This document shows, in pieces, positions 22,801-35,019 of a stretch of 64,000 nucleotides of DNA; within the stretch, counting starts at the first letter, position 1, and every line of letters begins with the position of its first letter. Both the position numbers and the translations under genes were made by a program. A model generated the notes under the pieces. The model did no database searches, was not told the DNA's origin, and was given only the letters and a program-made list of their open reading frames with translations. The stretch spans positions 372,001 through 436,000 of the forward strand of contig JBLDXI010000034.1 of the NCBI GenBank assembly GCA_047495785.1, read 5' to 3'. This DNA comes from Lepidodermella squamata. Its lineage: Eukaryota; Gastrotricha.

Positions 22801-23174
22801 ATTTTGAACACCAGACCATACATTTTCAAACACCAGTAATTTTAAACACCAAATCGATCCTTAAAAAACACGCTGTTATTTCAGATGTTGGTTCGCATTT
22901 CTACCCTCACCTGAGCGAAGGCCGAGATCTGTTTGCTCTATGTACTAGCCCAATGGAGCGATCACATCGCGTGACAAAAGATTTCCGGCAACATTGTACA
23001 TCACCATTTAACGGTACTCTCGTCGCTAAGCAGCTGATGGAAGGTGAAAATCAAATTCTCGACAATTTTGTGCGATCATTTAACAAAGAAATACATTATG
23101 AATTCGATGACGAAGATCAGTACAAAGCCGGCGAGTTTCCGCGACCTATAATTCGGCCCCGCCTCCACCACTGA
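19848..23174 (+). pseudogene. 3' exons of the interrupted AT-hook gene
   Basis: Resumes directly after the TA element: SARHQAGSVRN, NDGYVEIYVVSS. One base must be gained near 19930 to enter MKKGGNISLRRFERML (19942). Exons then follow with clean borders: to 20049 (PHK, GTACAA), 20099-20399 (GEEDKDENVRVRGC to LFDK, GTAAAT), about 20696-20773, 20920-21040, 21310-21528 with a CPIC motif and PSLLNISAKKILPDTLHFYD, 21582-22230 (VLTVVAECGFVSEAELFA; a Gln-Ala repeat near 21905), and 22885-23174 (VGSHFYPHLSEGRDL, SPMERSHRVTKDF) ending TGA. The D-x-LH-x-x-x-R pattern after a CxxC reminds me of uncharacterised, possibly transposon-derived animal proteins; this is recall, not a search result. Confidence 0.6.
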
Positions 23175-24883
23175 TTTCAGCGTCTTAGGGACTCTCATTA
23201 AAAATTTCTTATTTGTTTTTGAATATGAGTCCTAAGATCGGTTGAGCTTTGACCGATGAGTGCACAGCTTACTGGCTTTCGATATCGATATAGTCTACAG
23301 AACACTCGGTAATTAATCAGATTTTCTACCTCTTTTTCGAGAAATTTCCTGAATTAATCCAATTGCCTTGATCCTCGATGTCATTTAAAATTTCAAAATT
23401 TCAAAGCATTAACTTTTAAATCTTTTAAATTTTTAAATTTCAAAAATTATTTTTTAAATCTTAAATATAAATTTTTTAAATTACTCGCGTTTCCAATTTT
23501 ATTCAATTTCTGATTATATTTCAGCTCTCGTTCCTGCATGCTATCGAACCAACGCCAAGCTATGACAGATTGAGGTGGGTGCGATCAAAAACCTAGCAAT
23601 AATTTCCAGCCAGTGCTGAATTTCGTTACGGCCGTCATGTCGATATACCCAAGATTTTCCAATTCTTCTATTATTTGTGATCGTAATATCTTCAATTTCT
23701 TGAATAAGCTTGAATCGCATCGAATTCGCCTTCTGCGGAATTTTTTGGCCACCCTACTGTTGGGATCACGCGTAAATTCTACAAAACTTTTGAATAGCTG
23801 CTCACACTGACTGTAATACGTCTCTGCTTATGGGCGGGCAAAAATACGCACTTTGTAGCCACCTTGTACATGTCTGAATTCAATGCGACACGCTCTAGTG
23901 AATTCGAATTCTGCTCAGTAATCAATTTCTGCGTGATTCATTAGCATGTTGTAGTTTTATTACTATCAATTTCTGCGTGATTCATTACAAATGCCATCTT
24001 TTTTCGAACTGAATGCGACGTTATTATCTCTTTGTTTAAATTACTGATGAAATGTTTGGAATTTTGCCTGAAATTAAAAAAAAACAATTCAGCGATAACC
24101 TGTGGGTAGGTGATGTTCACATTTACGTTATATTCACGCGTGAGTGGTTTAATCATGTATGACTTTTTACGCGCTCTTCGTTCCAGTTTAATACGGCCGT
24201 GTCACCTTTTCCTACTCCTACAAATATCTCCTTCTGCAGAAAATAATGCAGAATTTCTTTGAAGTTGTGAAATGCGCTACTAATTAACCGTTATCTTATT
24301 CTCATTCCCCAAAGTTCGAATCTCTCAGATATTTGCGAAAATAATGCCTCGAGATTCCCAACCATGGCTATAATTTTTCTCGCCTTGGAAAAAATTTAAT
24401 AAAATACCTATGGAAAATTCCTATACCTATCCACTTATTTCCGACTCAACAAATTTTCGAAATGTTTGTTACATTTTTCAAAGAGTTGTTTCAAATTATA
24501 AATTCTTGTTTCTATTGTGTTATTCTTTATTCTTATCTCGCCGGCCGTAAAAATTGTCTATCACTATCAATTGTTTTCAATCTGCTTTCTTTTCGCCAAA
24601 AGTTTCCTCGATTATTTTCATTTATGTAAGTTCGTACTGGAAAACTGGTACGAAATTGCGGGTACGAAGTTACACTTTACCAAATATTGCGGCTTATAAT
24701 TAAATCAGATATTTCTAATGCCTATTTATTGCTTTTTCCCGCTTCTTTTCTCCAAGTGTTGAGACCCAATTATGACGTCACTATGCTCGATGTTGAGGTA
24801 ACTTTCACTTCGGAAATCTTGTTATCAGCTGCCGAATGATTCAAAGCTTACTGAATATTAACATATATCGTGGGAAGTATGCG
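23175..24883. other. Intergenic, no gene supported
   Basis: AT-rich sequence. A block atcaatttctgcgtgattca occurs twice (near 23920 and 23966). Short open frames on both strands lack splice or codon support. Confidence 0.6.
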
Positions 24884-24891
24884 GTTTCAAA

Positions 24892-25070
24892 CAGCGGCGT
24901 AACTAGGTCTACCAAACTGGTGGGGCCAGCCTTGGGGCCAGCACATCTTTTGTACGTATTTGCGGCCCCGAATTTTTCAGACCAAAGGGTCCCCCCTGTG
25001 GTACCCTGAGGGTATTTTTCCAGCTGGTGGGGCCGGTGCCCCCCCTGGCCCCCCCTTAGTTACGCCCCTG
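24892..25070. mobile_element. hAT-type MITE, 179 bases
   Basis: Ends CAGCGGCGTAACTA and TAGTTACGCCCCTG are inverted copies with the CAGNGGCG-like start typical of hAT elements. The 8-base duplication GTTTCAAA is perfect (24884-24891 and 25071-25078). The interior is G/C-homopolymer-rich and non-coding. Confidence 0.92.
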
Positions 25071-25553
25071 GTTTCAAATAATCCTGTCTGCAAACATGTT
25101 TCAATATGTTACTTCAATCTTCAATTGCCTTCTTATTTTCACCGCGATGGCCGCGATGGCCGGCCGAAATAAAATAAAAATGCGGATTAATCAGTGGCGT
25201 AATTTTTTTCGAACTGTGACCTATTAAGGTTACCGTATCCGGATGCAGCAGGTACTAACAGGCTCCAAATCACCTTAAAACACCTTGAAATTGGATAATT
25301 AGCCGAGAATCGCGGAGAATCGCGGAGAAAACTTCCATTCTTACAATACAGCCATATGACGTTCTGATGACTCAATGATGATTCATCGTTAATCCAAAGG
25401 AAAAACCGGCTGCGCTATGTAAGTTTTTCGACTCTCCTTTGGTCAGATCCTTTGATTATTGAAATTCATTAAAAACCGGTGTTTATTACCGGTATAAATC
25501 GGTTTAAACTGGTGGGCGGTTTTTTCAGAATATAAACCGGTCGGTATAATACC

Positions 25554-25628
25554 CTGTCGCTCTACAACCGTCGTCAATTCATTCACATAAACGGTGAACA
25601 TTAGCGGTCCGAGAACGGACCCATCAAC
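25554..25628 (-). pseudogene. Short reverse-transcriptase scrap of a jockey-like LINE
   Basis: The minus strand reads GSVLGPLMFTVYVNELTTVV, matching the VPQGSVLGPLMFTIYVNDL motif of the LINE at 3973-6088. The flanking codons do not continue the domain. It is a small relic. Confidence 0.7.
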
Positions 25629-25639
25629 TGGTTTTGTTG

Positions 25640-27260
25640 ATGGGTTTAAATATTTTACAGTCAAAAGATCCGCACGTTGGAATTGAGGCGATGCTAGTTG
25701 CAATTTTTCGCACGTGGGAAATGAGGCTGTTTATCCCTTGCAAAACGGACCAAAATGACGCCTTCTTCACGATCTCCGAAAATAGCTCCAAGGAAAGGGA
25801 GATAGTTACAACAATATGAATATATTCATGAGGTGTCATGAAACTAGGGCATTCTTAGTTAAGAGCCAAAAATTGCAGAAAAATTTAAGGTTATAACAAA
25901 TCAAAAATAATTTTTCCATAATTTTTCTGACATAATTAGCACCCTATGAATATTCATATTCTTAAAACTATTAAAACTTCTTTGTCTGTCCGAGTTACAC
26001 TCTTTGTTTTAGCTGAGTTTAACCCAAGCTCGAAGCTAAAAATAGTTCGGGCGCATGTGAGCTATTTTTAGTTTGAACTCAACAAATTCCTGGCCGTGCG
26101 TAACTTTTGATTTTCACTGAAGTTATCTCTGTTTTTTCGCCCACTCTTAACGGTGAATTATCTTTTGAAAAATGAATAGCGTGAAATTCATATGCTATCA
26201 TAAAAAGTGCTATAATTTATGCTCAGCTAGTGGAGCTAGTTACACTCATCTTTCACGGAGAGGGCAAAGGTCGTTGATATTTCCAATATGGGCAATTTCA
26301 TGTCATTTCATCGTGGATCATCGATCATCGGGGAGGATTTTTTTGGGATGGAGCTCGAAAAAATAAGGCATATTTACGCTTGCGACTTTTTTCATCCGAC
26401 GTAGTCGCTCGTGGTAATTTAATTTCCATTCGAACAACGTCAAACCCCAAGTAATCAGATCACAGACCACCGTGAACCTTCTTCTTCAGATCGGAGCTCA
26501 GAGAAGTTTGCTCGTGAGGGTTTTCTCCAGGGTGCGATCTTGGATCTCCGAGCTTGGAGATTTTTCACTAATACACCCTCCAGAAGCTTCCAAAATTAAC
26601 AAAACAGTGGAATAAATTATCATTTTGTCGTCTGGCCCGGCCCGGCCCGGACCATTAGTGCTGAGTTTCCAGTGATGAATCATCCAGTGATGATGATGCT
26701 GTTGCTGATATCAGAAACAGCAAATAGCCGGGCCATGAGTACTTCAAAAGTTCATCCTTTAAACAATAGATTCGAGTCGAATATCGCAACTTGCGCGCCA
26801 TAATAGTGTGCCGGAAATAGAAACAAACTATGATGACACATACGATCCAACTTTAATTACAGTATGCCAATTTTCATCAAGGAATGCCGCGCTGTAATAA
26901 CAAATATCCGATTTATTAATACTGCTTCTCTCATCTTGGCTCAAAATTTGCCAATGTGAATGCGTTGATATTATCTGAGGCTCAACTAATTATTGGCGTA
27001 ATCGCGTCACATGGGAACAATTGCGCGATCAATTCACCGCATGGAAAAAAATGGCAGTTCAAAAAATGAGCTTTTCCATCTCATTACCGTATTATTGTCA
27101 GAGCCGTAAGTAAGCTTCCGCCCGAATGGCTCATTATGCCACGACGCAGTAATTTATAGTCTTGCTTATGCTCGAGATTACACTTGCTATCGATCGGAAC
27201 GTGAAAATGACTAATTCAGAGTAGTTTAAGACATGAAGTTATTCGGTCGAATTTTCTGTT
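25640..27260. other. Intergenic, no gene supported
   Basis: AT-rich sequence with a short GGCCC repeat (near 26637-26652). I see no gene, element or RNA that can be supported here. Confidence 0.55.
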
Positions 27261-27272
27261 AACAGTTAAAAA

Positions 27273-29558
27273 TCACGCAATTACAACATCACAAGCACGA
27301 TTATTGTCATTCGATTGGATTTTTCCAGATGATGGGTAGATTGACTTTTCCCACTTGAGTTTTTCGCTAGTCTTGCGCTTGACATCGGCAGAAATGCTGG
27401 CATAACAGTTCCCAGCCCTATGCAAGGCTGTTTTATTATGGCGAAGGTGACTAGGAACTTCGTGAGGAGAATATCGCCAACGCCGTGATGGCCGCGATAT
27501 GCGGCTGCCATAAATGCAGCGTCGCACCATCGTTCCGCACAGCTTACACTTTGGCGTTATATCGGCCACCTAGCGCCTCTACCACCTCGACATGGCCCTG
27601 CCGGGTGGCGATGTCCAGTGGTTTCCAGCCATAATTTGTGGCCTTATTCACGTCGGCGTTGAACTCACCAACCAACGTCCTCACGACCTCGACGTGGCCC
27701 TCATTTGCGGCGGCGTACAGTGGCGTCCAGCAACTATTATTATCCGTGGCCTTATTCACATCGGCGTTGAACCCACCAGCCAACGTCCTCACCACCTCGA
27801 CGTGGCCCTTGTAGGCGGCGGTCCACAGTGGCGTCCAGCCATTTCTATCGGCCCTATTCACGTCGGCGTTGAACTCACCAGCCAACAGCCTCACCAACTC
27901 GACGTGGCCATTGATGGCGGCGGTCCACAGTGGTGTACGGCCATCATTGGTGGCGGAATTAACATCGGCGTTGAACTCACCAGCCAACGTCTTCACCACC
28001 TCGACGTGGCCATTGAAGGCGGCGGTCCACAGTGGCGTCGCGTCTTTTGAATTATGAACTTCAATGACTGCATCAAATTGCCTGGCCAGAATTTCCACAA
28101 TGTCATTGTAGCCCTTTTGGGCCGCAAGGTACAACAGAGGGCAACCCTCTTCGTCCATGCAGTCAGGGCTAAGATTTAGGTCACTGTTCGACAGTAGCTG
28201 CGCCACTTTCAACAGGTCTTTCCGCCGACACACGCAGTCAAACAGCTCCTAGTTATTTCAAGAATGAATCAAGCGAGAAAGGTAAAATATTCCGAATATA
28301 CCCTAACAGCATCTTTGTTGGGTTCAGCGACTGATTGGTCCGGCTGAAGAATATGCATGGGTTGCAATGATTCAAATGTAAGATACGGAAAATTCATCAT
28401 ACCTTCGTATACCGCATAGGTGCTGATTTCAACAGAAAATTGTTTTCTTGAAGCTGAGTTGAGGTCGGTCGATCGTCAGGATTGACGGCAAGCATTGCCA
28501 TGACAAAATCCCGGAATTCATTGGAATAGCCGAGTGACTCGTCAAAAGGTTTCAAGTCATTACTAAAGTTATTATAGATTTCAGTCAGAGGCAACTCATA
28601 AGTGCGTCAAACTCATAGGTTTACCTCGAAATAGTCGCCATATTGAGGAACTGGAAAATTAATAAGTAACACTCAGTAGTCAATCACGCAAGATCATTCT
28701 CATACTGGTTCATAAAAGTTGGCTAATTTGAAGAGCGTGTATCCAAACGACCAAACATCACTTGCAGCTGATTTCGGTTCGCGCTTTAATTCATCAGGAT
28801 TTAATACCTCAGGAGGCGAAGTGTTCCACTTCGCTAGAGCAAACAGTTGTGAGCCACTGTTTGGAATATACAACACCTTATTAACGGTTAAATGCTCCTC
28901 TTCAATCTTACGTGTCTAATTTCTCGATGATTCCCAACTCAGCTAGTTTCGCTGTGCCTCGGTCTTCTGTTAACAGCAAATTGCTTGCCGTAATGTTGCG
29001 ATGAACGATACCTCGGCCGTGAAGAAAAGTTAAAGCTGATACGACTTGGCGCGACCATATTTGAAGCATAATTTCCGGGATGGGTCTAGTCTCAGGAGTG
29101 ATCAGGCTTTCGAAACTTCCTCCCTCACAAAACTCCATCACCAAATATCTCATCATGCAGTTGCGAGAAGAGGAATCTTCACCGAAATATGTCTCTATAG
29201 TTGGAATATTATTATTAAGAACTAAGGGGAGTGGAGCATTACCTTCGAAAGCGCCGAACACCTTGACAATGTTTGCATGGCTGATTGTGGCCATTAACAA
29301 ATCCTGCAATTTGAAAATATGACATGAATTATTGGGGTCACGGCGAAAACTCACTCTTTCGTGGAGAAGTTCAGCAATTTTGTCGTAGTGTTTTTCGAAA
29401 GTCTTGCGAAGGGCTGTCATGTTGGTTTCTTTGATAACCACTTGCTGTTGATCACGCCCATTACTTTTGCACAACATAGGTTGTCGTAGGCCGCCATGAC
29501 GCAAGACTTTACCAACCGTGAACTCCGACATAGATCGAGGATAATTTCTTGGTTCCAT
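27273..29558 (-). CDS. Pseudokinase-ankyrin protein, copy 1 (C-terminus decayed)
   Basis: Seven minus-strand exons: 29558-29355, 29303-28912, 28856-28706, 28650-28625, 28562-28403, 28343-28302 and 28248 to stop TAA at 27546-27544. The N-terminal ~300 residues form a kinase-like fold: VVIKE (Lys kept), YLVMEFCEGGSFESLI (hinge), HRNITASN in place of HRDxKxxN, AELG in place of DFG, PPEVL for APE, SDVWSFGYTLFKLANF, and a C-lobe end FVMAMLAVNPDDRPTSTQLQ. No glycine loop is visible, so it is a predicted pseudokinase. The last exon holds about six 34-residue ankyrin repeats (TPLWTAAFNGHVEVVKTLAG). After the stop, the usual family C-terminus is still readable down to ~27330, but only through frame changes (AVRNDG, AYRGHHGVGDILLTKF, NKTALHRAGNC), so the tail is lost. 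An NmrA-like gene lies 1.9 kb upstream. Confidence 0.85.
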
Positions 29559-29574
29559 ATTCAATCCGAAGCTA

Positions 29575-31500
29575 AAAATAAAGGAAGGGAAGTAAAATTT
29601 GCCCTTGGGAATTAGGAAAGAGGAGAAAGCCTCATTACAAAAGGAACCTATTTCTTCAAAGCTACGGTGATAAGAAATCGGAGATACCGGTGGCTCGTCA
29701 TATCATATCTGCCAGAAACACGCTGAAACGCGCATTAATACTTGTACTCTAATCTCTGGACGAGGTTTGCCGGTAATATAGAGACCTCTTGGTATCTTTA
29801 TGTTTACGACCTTATATGACGGGGAACTCCCCGTTGTCGTCGTCCGTGTTCAGTCGTTCGGTGCGTACGTCGAGGAGAATTGTCATTGTAACAAAAAAAC
29901 AGGTTAAAAAAAGCTCAGGATGATATGTATTTCACGTTAAAAAATCGAAAAAAGTTGCCGGGGCCATAATGCAGGCGTGTGCGATGATTTACGCACACCT
30001 GGCGCACACCTCTCTTGCAATTTTAAAGCTCACTGGGCGACTAGCGAATAGCAATATCCAATTACCACTGTCGGCCTAGCGGCCTACGACAGTTGACGTG
30101 GAACTCCCGGTAACGAAACGAATAATATTGGTGAAAGCGACGCGGGTGCAACTTTCGACGAATGCATTGTCAAAATGCATTTCCGTCTTTTAACTCAAAA
30201 ACCTCGGCAGTTTTGCGCTGTTGTTTTATTTCGAAAAATTAACTTTTCGCGAAATTAGCTAGAAATTCTAACATACATTGCTACCTGTACACAGTTATCA
30301 CATCGCTCTCAATTTTTTGCCTATTGTGTATCAAATTAAAAATGCTTAGTGCCCTTAGTGTCGCGATTTTGAAAGACTTGTCACCCACTGTCACCCACTT
30401 TAATGTCTTTTGGGAAAAGGAACGTTGACCAGTGTTTCGACATCAGGAATGATGTCGTCAGTGAAGGAAATCGAAGCGGAGTCGTTAATGTACAGCTGGA
30501 AAGTGGGTGCTTTGATGTAACTCGAGCTGGAATCTTGTGTATTGGCTTTCCAATTTTTTCAGATATAAGCTTTATGGCAGCCGCGTTCCGCGTTTACGGC
30601 AAGCAATGTCTTGCCAAACGTAGGATTTAGCTGCGCTCGAACCTTTCATGTACTGGTACCGAGCATATGCTGTCCTAAAACCCGGGCAAGTCGAGAAAGC
30701 GGCTGAAATTTATTATGTAATGTGATTACGATTAAGGAACATGCTGGCTCTCGTGACATGGCGTCACCAGTCGTCGTTCACCTGTTTTCTACCCTGCTAT
30801 GAAAAAGCTCTCGTGCACTTGCAATTCGTACTATTTTCTAGCACGTGCGGCATGGCGACTTATGACCTGCGACTGACGCGCTTACGCTTTCGTAAAACCC
30901 CTTACTCGGCGCATGCGCGCTACTTTTACCAAATGTGACTAATACCTAAACGTTCAAATACTAGCACATTCGTGATTTGTAGCTCATCTTGAATTTAAGC
31001 CCATGTGAGCCCATGGACACAATCAGTGTAGGTGGCGGCCGAATGACTCTCAGATGAAGGATCAATAATTCCATCAGGGAATTACGCCGCCGTCGCGCGT
31101 GGGTGACACGTTACATGGCTATGCGCAAAGCATAGGGATCACTCCGTTCTCTTCATGGCGCAAAGCAGGGCAACAAGTCAAGGATGTGCACGAAAACGTT
31201 ATATGTACTTGGCTCTTAGGCATCTTCAAGGGCGTGCCATTGTGCTTGACAAAGTCACGGAGTTCCCCGTCAACTGTCAAAGGCCGCAGGCCGACAGTGG
31301 TAATTCATCTTGCACCTCCACAGAGTGAAAACGGAAGTATTATGTTGGAATGAAAGATGAACTGCCCTCATGGTGTGGCAAGAGTCATTTCAAGTTTTCG
31401 GAAATCAAAATCGCAGAAGTTTATTATTTAAGATAACCCGATGAATCAATCAAAAATTCTGCAGTCTTTAATGGAGTTGAGTCAGTTCTCTCAAAATTTT
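29575..31500. other. Spacer between cassette members, with an inverted repeat pair
   Basis: Non-coding as far as I can tell. Two ~45-base arms, 30061-30107 and 31260-31304, are inverted (ATTACCACTGTCGGCCT ...) and could be the ends of a ~1.25-kb insertion. A plus-strand frame at 30403-30630 has no family match and no splice support. Confidence 0.5.
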
Positions 31501-31510
31501 CCCTTGCTCT

Positions 31511-32833
31511 TCAAGGAGCTTTGATAAGTTTGCCGTACTTCGCCAAGAACTGATCAAAGTTCATAAGTTTCGGGTTCAGCTTTTTCGTAGCTTCGAAATC
31601 GCGGCTAGCAGTCAATGGCTCGGAGAAATCCTGGTAAAACTGGAACATGTTAGCCATATCAGCGGCGCCAGGAAACGGAAAGGTCCGGAAAACTTCGATA
31701 GGCGTTGGCTGGTACACAACCTCCTCACCCAGAACCTTGCCAACCTTCTCAGCTTGCTCGCTCATCGTCATTGTTTCACTGGCAATCGCAATTCGCTTGC
31801 CAATCCAAGTTGGGTCTTTGAAAATTCCGTAAGCACAACGGCCAATATCGTCTACGGCCATTCCAGGCGTTTTGACGTGCCCCATCGGCGCCGTGATCAT
31901 CAATTTACTATCCTGGCCACGATGCATCGCGACCATGCCGGTACAGAAGTTGTCCCAAAATCCCGGGGTTACCATAAAGGTAACAGGCTGGCCGTCGAAG
32001 AATTTGTCGGAGCCAGCTTTAGTCTCGCAGAATGGTACTTTGTACTTGCCATGCAAAGTTGGTAATCGATCGTCGTTAAGAGGTCCAAATTTGTGAGGGT
32101 CATCCAAGGTAGACCAGATAACATGCTTGATCCCAGCTTTCCTAAAAAAAATAGGTCAGGATAGGATATTATAGGACAGATAGGATAAGTGGTCACACGT
32201 CGCTATTTTTTATATAATTTTTCAAATTTTTTGATTTATAAGAAGGAGAATAATGGATCGCTTGAATTTTTACTGAAATTTACTGAAACTTTACCGGGGC
32301 AAGTTTTACTTCTTGCGAATTTCGTATTCTATTGTATAAATTTTTTCAAATCATTTTAATTTTATTTCCATTTTAATTTGGGTTTTGGGGATTTTTATTT
32401 CAGTAGAATGGGAATTCTTCCTAAGGATTCCATTTCCTAGGGACATGGCAGAAAGTATGCTTCAACTTGCCTCGCTGCGTTAGCCATAGACTTGATTTGT
32501 GTAGTTTCTTTCTCGGGGTCAGCCCAATCGATGACCGACACGCAAAACAATCCATACGAGCCTTTGATAGCCTCGGCCAACGCGTCCTCATCGTTAGCAT
32601 CGACCTGAACGACTTCGACACCTTGCTCAGTCAAGGCCTTTGCTTTCGCCGAATTTACATCTCGGGTTAAGGCTCGAGCCTTGAATTCGGTAGTAGGATC
32701 TTCCAAAATCGCTCGAACAACAGCGCCACCCTTCAGAGAATAAATATAATTTATAAAGCAGCTCTAAAAGTTGATACTGTACCTGTTGTCCAGTTGCTCC
32801 TACAACAGAAATGATTTTCTTGTCAGATGCCAT
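31511..32833 (-). CDS. NmrA-like NAD(P)-binding protein, copy a
   Basis: Three minus-strand exons, 32833-32783 (51 bases), 32730-32471 (260) and 32141-31511 (631), give 313 residues. The start ATG at 32833 is chosen because it aligns with the two paralogs (another ATG lies one codon upstream). The N-terminus IISVVGATGQQG is the Rossmann glycine motif of the NmrA/HSCARG family, atypical short-chain dehydrogenases that bind NADP(H) and usually act as redox sensors rather than enzymes. Also visible: VVQVDANDEDALAEAIKG, YGLFCVSVIDW, GIKHVIWSTLDD, FDGQPVTFMV, TPGMAVDDIGRCAYGIF. Intron 2 has a GC donor (GCAAGT). Intact, cytosolic by absence of signal or membrane segment. A pseudokinase-ankyrin gene lies downstream in the same orientation. 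Confidence 0.92.
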
Positions 32834-32885
32834 CATAATTCGTGGAACAATACTACAGACTGTTTTGTTGCAGCGGTGAACTCTT

Positions 32886-33040
32886 AATCTTATATCAACA
32901 GTCTATGTACAAGTCGGAATAAATTTGACCTATCAAATTAAAAAATCTTAACCACTATTTCGTGTTGCGGTTTTTGCTTGAATTCAGCTGTTTGACAATA
33001 ACAAGCTCATACGCGTTATTTATATTCGTCATCATGCGTG
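32886..33040 (-). promoter_or_regulatory. Upstream block shared by the NmrA-like genes (copy a)
   Basis: Read on the minus strand it contains ACGCGTATGAGCTTGTTATT, CAAGCAAAAACCGCAACAC and further down AGGTCAAATTTATT, then GATATAAG about 50 bases before the ATG. The same order of blocks lies 60-190 bases upstream of copy c (51220-51360) and, weaker, copy b. I infer a proximal promoter with a TATA-like element. Confidence 0.5.
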
Positions 33041-33473
33041 ACAGTGCTGAACAAAAATTGTCAGCTTTTTCGGTCAAAATTTCTTCTGTGATCGGACTAC
33101 TCACTCGTTGGTAAAAACAACACTCAACTCCCGGCTCGTCCGTTATAGCCTAATAGTGCTACACGCGTGATCTTTATTCGTAATCATGGGTGATAAAGTG
33201 CGGGTCAAAAAGTGTCAGCCTTGTCGATCAAAATAACGATTAGAAAACCATAGCCTCGAAGCTACTTTTCCCTTCTTTTTAATACCACACTAGTCTTCCC
33301 AATTTTCATTTCAGGATTCAGACCTCAGTAAGAAATTATTCCTAAATGATAAACGAAAAATATAATAATCCTGAACTTCTCAAATATGCAGCAAGTTTAC
33401 TCAAGATAATCTATTCAACACTTGAGAGGAATAACGTTATACAGGATCGGGGATTGTGGTTATGCGGTTTGAA

Positions 33474-33640
33474 TCAGCCCTGTGCTCGTTCGCAAATGGC
33501 AGTAAAAGCTTCGGAGCAGCTTACTCTGATCTTTGAACCGAAACATATGCCCACACCTGGATAATAAATTTGATTAACAAACACGTTGTAGAGAAGACTT
33601 CTCTGGCTTACAGTCGTCTTTGCCATAGAAACGCAAAATG
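33474..33640 (-). pseudogene. C-type lectin domain remnant (last exons only)
   Basis: The minus-strand exon 33556-33474 (83 bases, same size and phase as the last exon of the lectin gene at 35237) follows acceptor TTATCCAG and reads VGICFGSKIRVSC then AICERAQG and TGA. The AICER end is typical of C-type lectin domains. The preceding exon end, 33640-33612 (FYGKDDC split by GTAAGC), is visible, but further upstream only AT-rich sequence follows, so the N-terminal part of the domain is missing. Confidence 0.6.
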
Positions 33641-33808
33641 TAATTGTTTTCTTTATGAAATTAATAATAATTAAATTAAATTATTTATTTACAACAAACA
33701 AAAAAATAAGAAATAATTGATTTTGCCGCAGAATCCCGTTCCGCTTGGTTGAAAACGGCCACACAAAGTTGGCGTCACTATGAATTCGTTTCGCTGGTCG
33801 CTGGTCGT

Positions 33809-34584
33809 ATGGCGAGCTGCTCAGCGCCAGGATGTAGTTCCCAAGAAGAAAAGCATCAGTTATAAAAATTTCAAACCAACGCCAGAAATGTTTATTAAAA
33901 TAGGATTCGTCAATTCAAGCGAACACACAAGGACGTATTTGCCAGGGGCGAGAATCGAGCCAGAATTTATCCAGGAACCCGAATTCAAGAAAATCCACGG
34001 CAAATTCAATAATTGATTTGTGGTCTACAGTTTCTTAGACAACACCTTTCATTTCGCCAACACTGTTTTGCCGAAACCGCCAGCTAGAGTTCGAGATGAT
34101 GGGAAGACGAACGAGGACTTTGCGACATCGCAACGTCAAAGCGCGGAAGCTTCAGGTTCAAGGCCGCATTCAGCGCCCGAATCTTCCACGAAACGAACTT
34201 CGCTCGTAATCGGCTCGGAAAATGCGCCCAGGGAACTATGGCTACACAATATCTATCGTCAACCAGTAATGTCGATTATGCCAAGCGGCTGTTTATGTAT
34301 CTTCACAAGAATTCGTTTATTACTCATTTCCATTAGTTGTTATCTCTGAACATATTTATTTAATTTATAGAACTCGGAGCAAGTTCACCACAGTTGACAG
34401 TTGCTAATAGTCCAGTAAATTTAAGGAAATCGGTTTCTTGGGCAGCCGATACCGCAACCAAGACTGCAATGTCGATTTAATGGAGAAGGCGCTCCAAACG
34501 AAACTGGATAGCCAAGCTAGAGACCCGGCTACAACGGCTGCTACAACTTCGCAAGCTGTGAAAGTTGAAAATGATTCCGACTGA
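33809..34584 (+). pseudogene. THAP-domain-like gene remnant
   Basis: ATG 33809 reads MASCSAPGCSSQEEKHQ, which looks like the first zinc-binding part of a THAP domain (C-x4-C near the N-terminus). In another frame it continues YKNFKPTPEMFIKIGFVNSS and EHTRTYLPGARIEPEF, resembling the NFxPT core, but the central Trp-containing part is missing. After a stop at 34014-34016 the frame goes on (LPKPPARVRDDGKTNEDF), and an exon after acceptor TTGGGCAG (from ~34446) reads RYRNQDCNVDLMEKALQTKL to TGA 34584. The combined frameshift, internal loss and stop mark a decayed gene. THAP domains bind DNA in transcription factors and P-element transposases; which this was cannot be told. Confidence 0.45.
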
Positions 34585-35019
34585 GAGTAACTCTGTTGAG
34601 AAGATGTATCAAACACATCAAAGTTAGAATTCAATAAAAATCCAGTAGGCAGGTGTAATGCAATCATGTAGAATTACTACGGCTGTACCCATAAAAAATG
34701 CCAATGTATTTTTTTGCATGTCTTGAGTCATTGTATTTGAGTCATTATCAATAACGTTCCATGACCAGAGATCGTCTCTGAAAAAATTATCTTGTTCCTT
34801 TATTTTTGTTTATTTTTTAGCTCCCAAATTCTAAGAAAATCTATACAAATCATAGATAATTTCAGATTCATTAAGCCGCGGATCATGCTTCGCCAATCAG
34901 CCGCACTTTTGGAATACGATATTAACACGATTATGTTATATTTATAAGTTAAATAGTTTATTAATGAGTTTGGGCTTGACTGCAATGCGAAAACGAGTTA
35001 AAGAGAGTAAGATCTAAAA

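Noticed and set aside
27592-28050. Plus-strand frames opposite ankyrin repeats (also 39548-40320, 54658-57865 on the other strand)
   Set aside because: Repeat-derived shadows with the same 102-base period as the ankyrin exons.
31647-32096. Plus-strand frames over NmrA copy a (similar at 42842-43419 and minus 52202-52387)
   Set aside because: Antisense shadows of exon 3, seen at the same relative place in each paralog.
33346-33564. Plus-strand 72-codon open frame
   Set aside because: It is antisense to the lectin last exon at 33474-33556, which has splice and family support.
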